Shown here piece by piece: positions 7,263 through 16,037 of a stretch of DNA of 64,000 nt. The notes below the pieces were generated by a model. The model searched no databases. It was not told the DNA's origin and worked only from the letters and a program-made list of their open reading frames with translations. How positions within the stretch are numbered: position 1 is the stretch's first letter; every line of letters starts with the position of its first letter. The position numbers were made by a program, and so were the translations under genes. The DNA is from Streptomyces sp. SID12488 (GTDB lineage Bacteria > Actinomycetota > Actinomycetes > Streptomycetales > Streptomycetaceae), in the NCBI RefSeq assembly GCF_010548275.1, contig NZ_JAAGLT010000014.1, positions 1 through 64,000 on the forward strand, in the 5' to 3' direction.

Positions 7263-9701
7263 ATGGCACAGGGCACGGTCCAGGTGACGCACACCGGTAC
7301 ATCGAGGTGGCGGCGCCGCACGGGTGAGTACGCGTCGCTCGCCGCGGCCCTGGAGGCCGCGGCGGACGGAGACGTCCTCACCGTCGCGCCCGGCACCTAC
7401 CGGGAGAACCTCGTCGTCGAGCGGGCGGTGACACTGCGCGGCCCGGAGGGCTCCCCCGGCTCGGTGCGCATCGCGCCCGTGGACGGCGTGCCCCTCACCG
7501 TGCGCGCCTCGGCAGTGGTCCAGGACCTGCATGTGGAGGGCCAGGACTCGACCGCGGCGGCAGTGCTCGTCGAGGAGGGCACACCGGAACTGCTGGACCT
7601 GCGGATCGTCACGCGGTCCGCCGCGGGCATCGAGGTGCGCGGCGGCGCCCGCCCGACGGTGCGACGCTGCACGATCGACAACCCGGCGGGCGCCGGCATC
7701 GCCGTACTGGACGACGCGGGCGGGGTCTTCGAGGAGTGCGAGGTCGTCGCGGCCGGCCAGGCGGGCGTGACCGTGCGCGACGGCGGCCATCCGCGTCTGG
7801 AGCGCTGCCGGGTGCACCACGCCTCGGGCGTCGGCCTGTCCGTCTCGGGCGAGAACTCGGCGCTGGAAGCGGTCGGTTGTGAGGTCTACGAGGTCAAGGG
7901 CAGCGGCGTCCAGGTCACCGGACGGGCCACCGCCTTCCTCACCGACTGCGATGTGCACCGTACGTCCGCGGACGGCGTGACGCTCGACACCGACGCCGTG
8001 CTGACGCTCGCCGACTGCCGTATCCACGACATCCCGGAGAACGCGGTCGACCTGCGGTCCCGCTCGGTCCTCACTCTCACCCGCACGACGGTGCGTCAGT
8101 TCGGGCGCAACGGGCTGTCGGTGTGGGACCCGGGCACACGGGTGGACGCCAACCAGTGCGAGATCTTCGACAGCACCGGCGACTATCCGGCGGTGTGGAT
8201 CAGCGACGGCGCCACCGCGGTTCTCGAGTCCTGCCGGGTGCACGACGTGCCGGACGCCCTGTTCGTGCTCGACCGGGGCTCTCGCGCGGACGTCATCGAC
8301 AGCGACCTCTCCCAGGTGCGCAACACAGCCGTGTCGGTCAGCGACGGCGCGACGGCGCAGCTCGACGACTGCCGTATCCGGGACGCGGCGACGGGTGCCT
8401 GGTTCCGCGACCACGGCAGCGGTGGCACGCTCAACGGCTGCACGGTGGTCGGCACCCAGACCGGTGTCATCGTCACCAAGGGCGCCGACCCCACCATCGA
8501 GCGCTGCACGGTCGACTCCCCCGCCGAGGCGGGCTTCTACGTGTCGGCCGGCGGCCGGGGCAGCTTCCTGCAGTGCCGGGTGACGGGCAGCGAGGGCTAC
8601 GGCTTCCATGTGATAGACGGCTGCCGTTCGACGCTGACGAAGTGCCGCACGGAGCGGTGCGCGCGCGGTGGTTACGAGTTCGCCGACGGTGGTTCAGGCG
8701 CGGCCTCCGGCGGCGGGCCGATCGTCGAGGACTGCACCAGCGACGAGAGCGCGACACTGCGGACCCCCTCGCTGCCGGAGACGGCCGTCCAGACGGTGGT
8801 GCAGTCCGCGGGGCTGCTGGGCTCGATCCCGGGCCAGCGCGCCACTGAGCAGGACGCGACGGCCGCCGGCCCCGAGCCGGAGAAGGCCGCGCGGTCCCCC
8901 AAGGACGTCCTCGGTGAACTCGACGCGCTGGTGGGCCTGGAGAGCGTCAAGCGCGAGGTGCGGGCCCTCACCGACATGATCGAGGTCGGCCGGCGCCGGC
9001 AGCAGGCGGGCCTCAAGGCGGCCTCCGCCCGACGCCATCTGGTCTTCACGGGCTCCCCCGGTACCGGCAAGACGACGGTCGCCCGGCTCTACGGCGAGAT
9101 CCTGGCCGCGCTCGGCGTCCTGGAGAAGGGCCATCTCGTCGAGGTGTCCCGGGTGGACCTGGTCGGCGAGCACATCGGTTCGACGGCGATCCGCACCCAG
9201 GAGGCCTTCGACCGGGCGCGCGGCGGTGTGCTGTTCATCGACGAGGCGTACGCGCTGTCCCCGGAGGACTCCGGCCGTGACTTCGGCAAGGAGGCCATCG
9301 ACACGCTGGTGAAGCTGATGGAGGACCACCGGGAGGCGGTGGTGGTGATCGTCGCGGGCTACACGGCCGAGATGGAGCGCTTCCTTTCGGTCAACCCCGG
9401 TGTCGCGTCCCGTTTCTCGCGGACCATCACCTTCGGTGACTACGGCCCCGAGGAACTGCTGCGGATCGTGGAGCAGCAGGCGGAGGAGCACGAGTACCGG
9501 CTCGGCCCGGGCGCCTCCGACGCCCTGCTGAAGTACTTCGAGGAGATCCCCAAGGGGGCCACGTTCGGCAACGGCCGCACGTCACGGCAGACGTTCGAGG
9601 CGATGGTCGAGCGGCACGCGGGCCGGGTCGCCCAGCACGCCGAGCCGAGTACGGACGACCTGACCCTGCTCTACTCGGAGGACCTGCCGGATCTGCCCTG
9701 A
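7263..9701 (+). CDS. Right-handed beta-helix / AAA+ ATPase fusion (CbbX/EccA-like)
   Basis: An 812-residue two-part protein. Residues about 15-530 are parallel beta-helix repeats with recurring motifs such as [40 protein letters not shown] and [14 protein letters not shown], the type seen in pectate-lyase-like and NosD/CASH proteins. After a short linker comes an AAA+ domain with Walker [10 protein letters not shown] (about 597-605), Walker [11 protein letters not shown] (about 656), and an RFSRTITF arginine-finger region. The ATPase resembles CbbX/SpoVK and the C-terminal part of type VII EccA. There is no signal peptide. The start MAQGTV is chosen over an upstream Met because it begins the conserved part. 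The last 31 bp overlap the convergent gene. Confidence 0.85.
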   Translation: MAQGTVQVTHTGTSRWRRRTGEYASLAAALEAAADGDVLTVAPGTYRENLVVERAVTLRGPEGSPGSVRIAPVDGVPLTVRASAVVQDLHVEGQDSTAAAVLVEEGTPELLDLRIVTRSAAGIEVRGGARPTVRRCTIDNPAGAGIAVLDDAGGVFEECEVVAAGQAGVTVRDGGHPRLERCRVHHASGVGLSVSGENSALEAVGCEVYEVKGSGVQVTGRATAFLTDCDVHRTSADGVTLDTDAVLTLADCRIHDIPENAVDLRSRSVLTLTRTTVRQFGRNGLSVWDPGTRVDANQCEIFDSTGDYPAVWISDGATAVLESCRVHDVPDALFVLDRGSRADVIDSDLSQVRNTAVSVSDGATAQLDDCRIRDAATGAWFRDHGSGGTLNGCTVVGTQTGVIVTKGADPTIERCTVDSPAEAGFYVSAGGRGSFLQCRVTGSEGYGFHVIDGCRSTLTKCRTERCARGGYEFADGGSGAASGGGPIVEDCTSDESATLRTPSLPETAVQTVVQSAGLLGSIPGQRATEQDATAAGPEPEKAARSPKDVLGELDALVGLESVKREVRALTDMIEVGRRRQQAGLKAASARRHLVFTGSPGTGKTTVARLYGEILAALGVLEKGHLVEVSRVDLVGEHIGSTAIRTQEAFDRARGGVLFIDEAYALSPEDSGRDFGKEAIDTLVKLMEDHREAVVVIVAGYTAEMERFLSVNPGVASRFSRTITFGDYGPEELLRIVEQQAEEHEYRLGPGASDALLKYFEEIPKGATFGNGRTSRQTFEAMVERHAGRVAQHAEPSTDDLTLLYSEDLPDLP

Positions 9702-12073
9702 GCTCCGCTCCCGGGCCGCGGCCCGGGCAGCGCCTCGCGGGGCAGCAGCCGCCCCAGCAGCTCCTCGCGCTCCTCGACGAAGGCGGGGTCGGCCTGGTAG
9801 TCGGAGTGGCCGAGAATCGGCGAGGGCAGCGGATGCTCCTTGTTCCGGCCGTAGGAGAGCGGGTCCCTGAGCGGTGCGCGGTCCACCTCGGGCCCGCAGT
9901 CGCCGGGCAGGTGCACAGGGCCGCCGATGGGGTCGGTGAGCCGGTACAGGTTGCGCCAGCAGGCCACGTCGTGATGCAGCGAGGTGAGCGCGGCGGGGCC
10001 GAAGTGGGCCGGGAACCAGCGTCCGTACAGGCGCTCCAGTGGTGAGCCGTACGTCAGCAGTGCCACGCGCTTGCGTACGGCGGGCGTCAGCTGCCAGGCG
10101 GCGGCTGCCGCGAGGACGCTGCCCTGGGAGTGCCCGGAGATGACGAGGCGTCCGCCGGTGGCCTCGGTCCAGGTGGCCATCCGCCAGGTCAGGTCGGGCA
10201 CGGCGCGCTCGGCGTAGCAGGGCGGTGCGAAGGGGTGGGAGGCGCGCGGCCAGAAGGTGCCGACGTCCCACAGGATGCCGATGGTGCGCCGCGCGGCCGG
10301 GTCCTTGTAGGCGCGCCGCCCCCAGGTGACGAACAGCAGGAAGCCGAATCCGATCAGCCAGGACCCGAGGGCCTGGGCGGTCTCGGCGGCGCCCTGGATC
10401 ACCGCGTACGCGCCGTGCGAGGCCTCTCCCGGCGTGTCGTCGGTGACCTGGGCTCCGCCCAGCGCGGCGGCGCCCAGGAACAGTGTCGCCGCGGAGGTGA
10501 TGCCGACGATGCGGGGCGCCCGGTCGGTGAGCGCGGCCATCGCGCGCATGCCGGCGATCCGGCGGGTGCGCATGGCGTCCATCTGTACCCCGGAGCCGTC
10601 GCCGTATTCCCGCTCCACGGCATCCCGCTCGGCACGGCGCAGTCGCAGGGTGCGCCGTGCCAGCCAGCCGACGAGGCCCAGGACGACCAGGAGGACGGCC
10701 GGGATCACGGACGCCTGCCAGGTCAGCAGGACGGGCGGGCCTTCGATGGTGCCGCCGGTGCCGTCCAGCCAGTCGGCGACGCGCTGGGACACACCGCCGG
10801 ACATCACACCGCCCAGCGCGCAGGCGAGCGTCGTGACGGCGGGTCCGCCGAGGCCGCGCATGGCGGCCCGCGGGTCGGGGTGGGCGCTGTACAGCAGGTG
10901 GGCGACGAGGGCCAGGACGATGACGACGACGCCCTGGAGCAGGGTGAGGGCGCCGAAGGTCGTGTCGCCCGGCAGCCGCCCCGCCGACCGCCACCCGGGG
11001 CGCGACCAGCCGGCGTAAACGGCCGTCAGGAGCAGCAGGACGAGCGCGCCGCCCGGGAGGAGGCGGACGAGCCGGGCGTCGAGCGCCTGGTCCAGACGTC
11101 TCTCGCTGCGCCCCCTGCGGCACACCACCCACACCACGGCGACGGCCCCGGCGACCAGAGCCGCGTACAGGAGCCCGGCCAGGGTCTCCAGGGCCGCCGG
11201 GCCGCCGGGCGCGCGGTCGTGACGGGCGGCGGCGGAGCCCAAGGCGGCGGCGACCGTCAGCAGGCCGGCCGCGGTGTGCGCGGCGCGCAGCCGGGCGACC
11301 AACCGCCGTCCGTACCAGAACCCGGGCCGCCCCAGCGCCGTACGGATGTTGTCGTCGGCGGCCTCGGGGGCGTGGGCCATCGGCCGCTGGGACTCGTACG
11401 CGCTCCAGGTGCGGCGGGAGAGGAACCACAGCAGGCCGGTGAGCGCTGCGGGCACCACGGCGGCCAGGGCCAGGCGGCGGCCCGGCGCGCTCCACCAGCC
11501 GCCGCCCGACTCGGCCGGGGAGAGGAAGCCGAGCCAGGAGTGCGCCTCGGCGCACGCGCGCGTGCCCGCGCACTGCCAGGCCGTGAGGTCGAGGGCGACC
11601 TCACAGGCGGCGGCGACCAGGAGAACGGTGAGGCTCAGGGCGGCGAGGCGCACCAGGAGGCCGTAGAGACGGACCGTGCCCTGCCGGTTGCGGGCGGTCG
11701 GGCGCATCCAGTGGGCGAGGTTGACCACCATGAACGGCAGCAGCAACAGCCACAGGGCGCGCGTGCCGTTGCCGGAGGTGAGGTTGCACCAGACGTACGC
11801 CTCGCGGACCGGTGCGCCGCGCGGGTCGGCCGGCCCGTCCTCCGCCCCGGCGTCGGCCGCGCGCCGGAAGACGGCGGCCGTGTCGTCGCCGGTGATACGG
11901 ACGGTCCGCGGATCGTTGAGCATCTTCTCGGGCGTGGCACCGCCCACGCCGTGGACCAGTAATTCCAGGGCGATGCCGGTGGTGGTCCCCGCTCCGGTGC
12001 GCTCGGCCCCTCCGGGCGGCTCGGCCGCGCCGTTCACCCCGGTCGTCGAGGCCCGTTCCTGTGCACGCTCCAT
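9671..12073 (-). CDS. Large polytopic membrane protein with lipase-type GHSQG motif
   Basis: An 800-residue protein. The N-terminal region has [16 protein letters not shown], like the oxyanion-loop start of alpha/beta hydrolases. It is followed by about ten membrane helices (about 105-560), and then a C-terminal soluble part with the nucleophile elbow [13 protein letters not shown] (Ser about 648) and [16 protein letters not shown], as in class-3-like lipases. The hydrolase fold thus appears to be split by a membrane domain. Substrate unknown, perhaps a membrane lipid. The ATG at 12073 is chosen as the first Met of the coding-like region. Its 3' end overlaps the convergent beta-helix ATPase by 31 bp, TAG being the stop. 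Confidence 0.75.
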   Translation of the reverse strand: MERAQERASTTGVNGAAEPPGGAERTGAGTTTGIALELLVHGVGGATPEKMLNDPRTVRITGDDTAAVFRRAADAGAEDGPADPRGAPVREAYVWCNLTSGNGTRALWLLLLPFMVVNLAHWMRPTARNRQGTVRLYGLLVRLAALSLTVLLVAAACEVALDLTAWQCAGTRACAEAHSWLGFLSPAESGGGWWSAPGRRLALAAVVPAALTGLLWFLSRRTWSAYESQRPMAHAPEAADDNIRTALGRPGFWYGRRLVARLRAAHTAAGLLTVAAALGSAAARHDRAPGGPAALETLAGLLYAALVAGAVAVVWVVCRRGRSERRLDQALDARLVRLLPGGALVLLLLTAVYAGWSRPGWRSAGRLPGDTTFGALTLLQGVVVIVLALVAHLLYSAHPDPRAAMRGLGGPAVTTLACALGGVMSGGVSQRVADWLDGTGGTIEGPPVLLTWQASVIPAVLLVVLGLVGWLARRTLRLRRAERDAVEREYGDGSGVQMDAMRTRRIAGMRAMAALTDRAPRIVGITSAATLFLGAAALGGAQVTDDTPGEASHGAYAVIQGAAETAQALGSWLIGFGFLLFVTWGRRAYKDPAARRTIGILWDVGTFWPRASHPFAPPCYAERAVPDLTWRMATWTEATGGRLVISGHSQGSVLAAAAAWQLTPAVRKRVALLTYGSPLERLYGRWFPAHFGPAALTSLHHDVACWRNLYRLTDPIGGPVHLPGDCGPEVDRAPLRDPLSYGRNKEHPLPSPILGHSDYQADPAFVEEREELLGRLLPREALPGPRPGSGAQGRSGRSSE

Positions 12074-12339
12074 TGTTCGCACTTCCCCCGTTGCTCGTGC
12101 TTCCCCCGTGCCACGCGGACGCCCTGCGCCCTGTCCGCGGCGATGCCGCGCGGGACTGGAGGATCTCCGCCCGGTGGGCTCCGTACACCTGTCGGCACGG
12201 AATCTCCCCGATCCGTGTGACGAGCGAGGAGCCCGTGTTGCCAGAGTGACATGTTCGCGTCGTGACGGGCAGTGGCGCGACGAGTACCGGCCCATGCGAG
12301 TATGGGACGTCCGCCGGGCCGCTAGCAGGAGGAATGTCC

Positions 12340-12456
12340 TTGTCGGAGCGGGTTCGCAGCAGGTTCGCAGCGGGTGTGCGGGACGTGTCGGAGATGGTGG
12401 GGGCGAGTGGACCGACAGGCCCGAAGGAACCCCGGAAGGACGTGGAGCGGTCGTGA
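12340..12456 (+). CDS. Translationally coupled mini-gene (38 aa) before DeoR regulator
   Basis: A short frame starting at TTG 12340, seven bases after a perfect AGGAGG (12328-12333). An ATG at 12334 is in frame but sits on top of the ribosome site. The product begins MSERVRSRFAAGV and ends KEPRKDVERS, with no recognisable domain. Its TGA overlaps the GTG of the DeoR gene (GTGA at 12453-12456), so translation of the two is probably coupled. It could be a real small protein or a device for setting regulator level. Confidence 0.5.
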   Translation: MSERVRSRFAAGVRDVSEMVGASGPTGPKEPRKDVERS

Positions 12457-13271
12457 ATGACAACCAGAACCTCCTCGCGGAACAGCGCCGCGCCCTGATC
12501 CTGGACGAGGTACGGCGCCGTGGAGGCGTGCGCGTCAACGAACTGACCCGCAAGCTCGGTGTGTCCGACATGACGGTCCGCCGTGACCTCGACGCGCTGG
12601 CCCGCCAGGGCGTCCTGGAGAAGGTGCACGGCGGCGCGGTGCCGGTGGTCGAGGCGAGCACCCACGAGCCGGGGTTCGAGGCGAAATCCGGCCTGGAACT
12701 GACGGCCAAGGAGGACATCGCCCGGGCCGCGGCGGAGTTGGTCGCGCCGGGCTCGGCGATCGCCCTGTCGGGCGGTACGACGACGTACGCGCTGGCCCAT
12801 CAACTACTGGACGTGCCGGATCTGACCGTGGTGACCAACTCGGTGCGCGTGGCCGACGTCTTCCACGCCGCGCAGCGCGTGTCGGGGCAGCGGCAGGGGG
12901 CGGCGACAGTGGTGCTGACCGGTGGGGTGCGGACGCCGTCCGACTCGCTGGTGGGGCCGGTGGCCGACCAGGCCATCGCGTCGCTCCACTTCGACGTGCT
13001 GTTCCTCGGTGTGCACGGGATATCCGTCGTGGCGGGGCTGTCCACGCCGAACCTCGCGGAGGCGGAGACGAATCGGCGGCTCGTGCAGTCCGCCCGGCGG
13101 GTTGTGGTGGTCGCCGACCACACCAAGTGGGGGACGGTGGGGCTCAGTTCGTTCGCGGCGTTGGAGCAGGTGGATACGTTGGTGACGGACTCGGGGTTGG
13201 TGCCTGAGGCTCGGGGTGAGGTTTCGGAGCATTTGCGGCGGCTGGTTGTCGCCGGTGAGGTTGGTAGTTGA
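12453..13271 (+). CDS. DeoR/GlpR-family transcriptional regulator
   Basis: A 272-residue repressor-type protein. The N-terminal winged helix (about 12-65) has RRALILDEVRRRGGV, ELTRKLGVSDMTVRRDLDAL and VLEKVHGGAVPV, the DeoR signature. The C-terminal sugar-phosphate sensor domain has LSGGTTTYALAHQL, VVTNSVRVA, VLTGGVRTP and VVVADHTKWG, which form the phosphosugar pocket of the DeoRC/isomerase-like fold. The GTG start at 12453 overlaps the upstream mini-gene by 4 bp. The neighbours do not reveal its target; it may act on distant sugar genes. Confidence 0.88.
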   Translation: MNDNQNLLAEQRRALILDEVRRRGGVRVNELTRKLGVSDMTVRRDLDALARQGVLEKVHGGAVPVVEASTHEPGFEAKSGLELTAKEDIARAAAELVAPGSAIALSGGTTTYALAHQLLDVPDLTVVTNSVRVADVFHAAQRVSGQRQGAATVVLTGGVRTPSDSLVGPVADQAIASLHFDVLFLGVHGISVVAGLSTPNLAEAETNRRLVQSARRVVVVADHTKWGTVGLSSFAALEQVDTLVTDSGLVPEARGEVSEHLRRLVVAGEVGS

Positions 13272-13325
13272 GGGGCGCATAACAGGGTGCCCTGGCAGGT
13301 GCGTTTGCGGGTGCGGGTTCGTTGT

Positions 13326-13379
13326 GGCTTGTCGCGCCCACGCGGCGGAGCCGCAAATGTCACAGCCCCGCGCCCCTTA
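13326..13379. repeat. Dispersed intergenic repeat, copy 1 (terminator-like)
   Basis: The first 25 bases (13326-13350) are identical to 51756-51780, and a 16-base block ACAGCCCCGCGCCCCT recurs at 13362 and 51794. A hairpin GCGGC-GGA-GCCGC lies at 13342-13354. It fills the space between two convergent genes, as copy 2 does. Confidence 0.8.
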
Positions 13380-13381
13380 GG

Positions 13382-14515
13382 TCAGTTGGGCCACATCCCT
13401 GTTTTCAGGAAGCCCTCGATTTTTGCCCCGTACGGCGCGATGTCGAGGTTCTGTTCCTTCAGCCAGGTGTCCGAGTAGTACTTGTCCAGGTAGCGGTTGC
13501 CGTGGTCGCACAGGAGGGTTACGACGCTGCCCTGTTGGTCCTTCGCGATCATCTCCGCGACGATCTTGAGGGCGCTCCACAGGCCCGTGCCCGTGGAGGC
13601 GCCCGCCTTGCGGCCGATGGCTCGGTCCAGGGCTCTCACCGCGGCGACGCTGGCCGCGTCCGGGACCTTCATCATGCGGTCCACCGCGCCGGGGACGAAG
13701 CTGGGTTCCATGCGGGGGCGGCCGATTCCCTCGATGCGGGAGCCGCAGTCGCAGGTGACGTCCGGATCGCCGGTGGTCCAGCCCTCGAAGAAGCAGGAGT
13801 TCTCCGGGTCGGCGACACAGACAAGGGTGTCGCGCTGCGTGTAGTGGACGTAGCGGGCGAGCGTCGCCGAGGTGCCGCCGGTGCCGGCCGTGGCGACGAT
13901 CCACGCCGGCTCCGGGAAACGCTCCAACTCCAGCTGCCGGAATATGGATTCGGCGATGTTGTTGTTTCCGCGCCAGTCCGTGGCCCGTTCCGCGTAGGTG
14001 AACTGGTCCATATAGTGGCCGCCCGTCTCCGCCGCGAGGACTGCCGAGGCCTCGTACATCTTGCGCGAGTCGTCCACGAAATGACATCGGCCGCCGTGGA
14101 ACTCGATGAGGCGGCACTTCTCGGCGCTGGTCGTGCGCGGCATCACCGCGATGAAGGGCACGCCGATCAGTTTCGCGAAGTACGCCTCCGAGACGGCGGT
14201 GGAGCCGCTGGACGCCTCGATCACCGGGCGGCCGGAGCGGATCCAGCCATTGCACAGGCCGTAGAGGAAGAGCGAGCGGGCGAGGCGGTGTTTGAGGCTT
14301 CCGGTGGGGTGGGTCGACTCGTCCTTCAGATACAGGTCGACACCCCACTTCTCGGGCAGCGGGAAGCGCAGCAGGTGCGTGTCGGCCGAGCGGTTGGCGT
14401 CGGCCTGGACCTTACGGACGGCCTCTTTGAGCCAGGCGCGGTAGTCGGCGTCACTTCGGTCCACATCGAGCGTGTCCAGGGTTTCGGCGGTCCCGGTGGG
14501 GTCGGGGATGCTCAC
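13382..14515 (-). CDS. PLP-dependent cysteine synthase-like enzyme (possible L-cysteine desulfhydrase)
   Basis: A 377-residue fold-type II PLP enzyme. [11 protein letters not shown] holds the Schiff-base Lys75, [13 protein letters not shown] is the substrate-binding loop, and [15 protein letters not shown] (near residue 200) binds the PLP phosphate. C-terminal [13 protein letters not shown] is characteristic. The family includes O-acetylserine sulfhydrylases; this longer type with a C-terminal extension resembles mycobacterial Cds1, a cysteine desulfhydrase releasing sulfide. The GTG start at 14515 has AAGGAG six bases upstream, and overlaps the stop of a Cys-containing uORF, suggesting regulation by amino-acid supply. 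Confidence 0.8.
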   Translation of the reverse strand: MSIPDPTGTAETLDTLDVDRSDADYRAWLKEAVRKVQADANRSADTHLLRFPLPEKWGVDLYLKDESTHPTGSLKHRLARSLFLYGLCNGWIRSGRPVIEASSGSTAVSEAYFAKLIGVPFIAVMPRTTSAEKCRLIEFHGGRCHFVDDSRKMYEASAVLAAETGGHYMDQFTYAERATDWRGNNNIAESIFRQLELERFPEPAWIVATAGTGGTSATLARYVHYTQRDTLVCVADPENSCFFEGWTTGDPDVTCDCGSRIEGIGRPRMEPSFVPGAVDRMMKVPDAASVAAVRALDRAIGRKAGASTGTGLWSALKIVAEMIAKDQQGSVVTLLCDHGNRYLDKYYSDTWLKEQNLDIAPYGAKIEGFLKTGMWPN

Positions 14516-14577
14516 GTCAGGCTCCTTGTGCTGCACGGCGCCGACGGCTTCTGCGGCCGCCGGACACAACCGATCAT
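14512..14577 (-). CDS. Coupled 21-aa upstream ORF with two Cys codons
   Basis: The ATG at 14577 is preceded by GGAAGG with five bases spacing. The peptide begins MIGCVRR and ends APCSTRSLT. Its TGA overlaps the GTG of the downstream PLP enzyme by four bases, and the downstream AAGGAG lies inside the uORF. Seventeen of the twenty sense codons after the start end in G or C. This arrangement resembles the cysteine-responsive uORFs of mycobacteria, although the Cys residues here are not in a run. The ATG also reads as part of a -10-like TATGAT, a competing explanation. Confidence 0.45.
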   Translation of the reverse strand: MIGCVRRPQKPSAPCSTRSLT

Positions 14578-14610
14578 AGACACCTTCCACACGCCTCTCA
14601 CCTGCATAAA

Positions 14611-14637
14611 CATCCCTTTGGGCGACTCAAAGGGATG
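14611..14637. promoter_or_regulatory. 10-bp inverted repeat upstream of the PLP enzyme uORF
   Basis: CATCCCTTTG (14611-14620) is perfectly complementary to CAAAGGGATG (14628-14637) with a seven-base loop. It lies between divergent genes, 34 bases upstream of the uORF ATG. It could be a DNA operator or a hairpin in the leader RNA. Confidence 0.45.
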
Positions 14638-14850
14638 CCAGGGGTGCGGAGCCGGGGAGAGACAGGGCGAGGGCCGGAAAGGCCCGGGGCGCATCCCGGT
14701 GAGTGCTTCCACCGGTTGCCGGAGAGCGCCGCACGCACTGGTGCTCGACGCCGGGGGCGGGCAGACTGCTCGGCACGGGGGCGCACACTGGATCACGTTC
14801 CACGGGATCACCACGCATCTCGGCGGAAGCCGACAAGGGGGCGGAGCATC

Positions 14851-15174
14851 ATGGCGGAGCCGGAGTTCACGGCCACGGGCGTGCGGATCGGGAAGAGGCT
14901 GCGCTCCCTCACCCGGGCCGGACAGGTCCGGATCAGCGGCGGCAGGCTGGAGTTGCTCACCAGTTACGGCAGCGAGATCGACAGCGCTCCCGTGCAAGCG
15001 GTGCGCGCGTCGAAGCCCTGGTTCGCGGCCGACGACAGGGCGCTCGCCGACATCAACGGCAAGCGTTACCAGCTGACACTGGGGGAACACGACCCCGCGC
15101 CGGGCCGGCCCGGGCCACCCGCGGCGCGCCGGTTCATCGAGGCCGTACGCAGGGCGGCGGGGCGCGGACACTGA
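14851..15174 (+). CDS. Conserved hypothetical protein, 107 aa
   Basis: A small soluble protein starting MAEPEFTATGVRIGKRL, rich in short beta-type segments (VRISGGRLELLTSYG, then PVQAVRASKPWF and YQLTLGEHDP) and ending in a basic helix. This start is preferred because the upstream in-frame extension lacks protein-like character; GGGGGCGGAG lies just before the ATG. It has the look of a small Streptomyces-specific family. I cannot assign a function. It is divergent from the PLP enzyme. Confidence 0.6.
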   Translation: MAEPEFTATGVRIGKRLRSLTRAGQVRISGGRLELLTSYGSEIDSAPVQAVRASKPWFAADDRALADINGKRYQLTLGEHDPAPGRPGPPAARRFIEAVRRAAGRGH

Positions 15175-15416
15175 ACAGGGCGGGGACGGTGGGGCCGTAC
15201 CTCGCGCGGACATCGGGCGTGCCTGGAGAACCGTGCCGCGAGTTGCGGGTTTCCACCCCCTGAGTCACGCTTGTCACACATCACTCTGGGTTTACCGGCG
15301 ATAACGCTGCGAACCAGCCCGCCGGCCATCGACAGCAGGCGGCCAGTGCACGCAGGCACTCTGCTGGATCGGATCTCGTGTCTTCTTCCGGACCTCAATT
15401 CGGGGAGTCGCAAGCC

Positions 15417-15992
15417 GTGATCAGTCACCCGAGCAGGCAATGCACGGTGGAGCTCCAAGCCCTGCCGTCGCGGATCGGCCAGGTCCGCAGAATCGTCTCT
15501 GCACAGTTGCGCTACTGGCATCTGGATCCCTTGATAGACCGGGCCTCGCTCGGTGTGACCGAACTGCTCACCAACGTCCACCGGCACGCCCAGCCCGACA
15601 AGATGTGCACCGTGGACATCGAGGTCCTGCTCGACCGGCTCACGGTCTCGGTGCACGACCACGATCCGCGCATTCCCGAGCTGCGGGACGCGGATCCCAC
15701 CGCCACCTGCGGACGGGGCCTCGCGATGGTCGCCGCGGTCAGCGAGAGCTGGGGTGTGCGGCCGGACGGCGAGTCCGGGAAGGTCGTGTGGTTCACCCTG
15801 CCGACGCTCACGCCGGTGGTGGCGGCCCCGGAGACCAGGCCCGCGACCGCGGCGCCCGCACTTCAGCCGTTCGAGGAGCAGCTGTGTGCCGGTCCCGGGT
15901 ACGACGAGCCGCCGTACGACAAGGGACACAAGCCGGGGGTACTCCGGCGCAGGCCGGAACACGCTCCCGCCCGGTCGGCCGTTGTCGGCTGA
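15417..15992 (+). CDS. HATPase_c anti-sigma-like regulatory protein
   Basis: A 191-residue protein of the RsbW-like ATP-binding group very common in Streptomyces. GVTELLTNVHRHA gives the N-box, VHDHDPRIPELRD the G1-like region and GRGLAMVAAVSESWGV the G2 box. The C-terminal 50 residues are a Pro/Ala-rich tail. Such proteins bind partner sigma factors or anti-anti-sigma factors, some with kinase activity. The start GTG 15417 (VISHPSRQCTVEL) follows GGGGAG by nine bases; an earlier GTG at 15378 is possible. No partner gene lies next to it. Confidence 0.8.
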   Translation: MISHPSRQCTVELQALPSRIGQVRRIVSAQLRYWHLDPLIDRASLGVTELLTNVHRHAQPDKMCTVDIEVLLDRLTVSVHDHDPRIPELRDADPTATCGRGLAMVAAVSESWGVRPDGESGKVVWFTLPTLTPVVAAPETRPATAAPALQPFEEQLCAGPGYDEPPYDKGHKPGVLRRRPEHAPARSAVVG

Positions 15993-16037
15993 CCGGGCGG
16001 TGACCAGCGGTATCCCTCCCCCGCCTGCGTCCGTACG

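Noticed and set aside
6042-8609. Minus-strand frame of about 850 codons opposite the beta-helix protein
   Set aside because: Composition and repeats mirror the coding strand; no ribosome site or recognisable motif.
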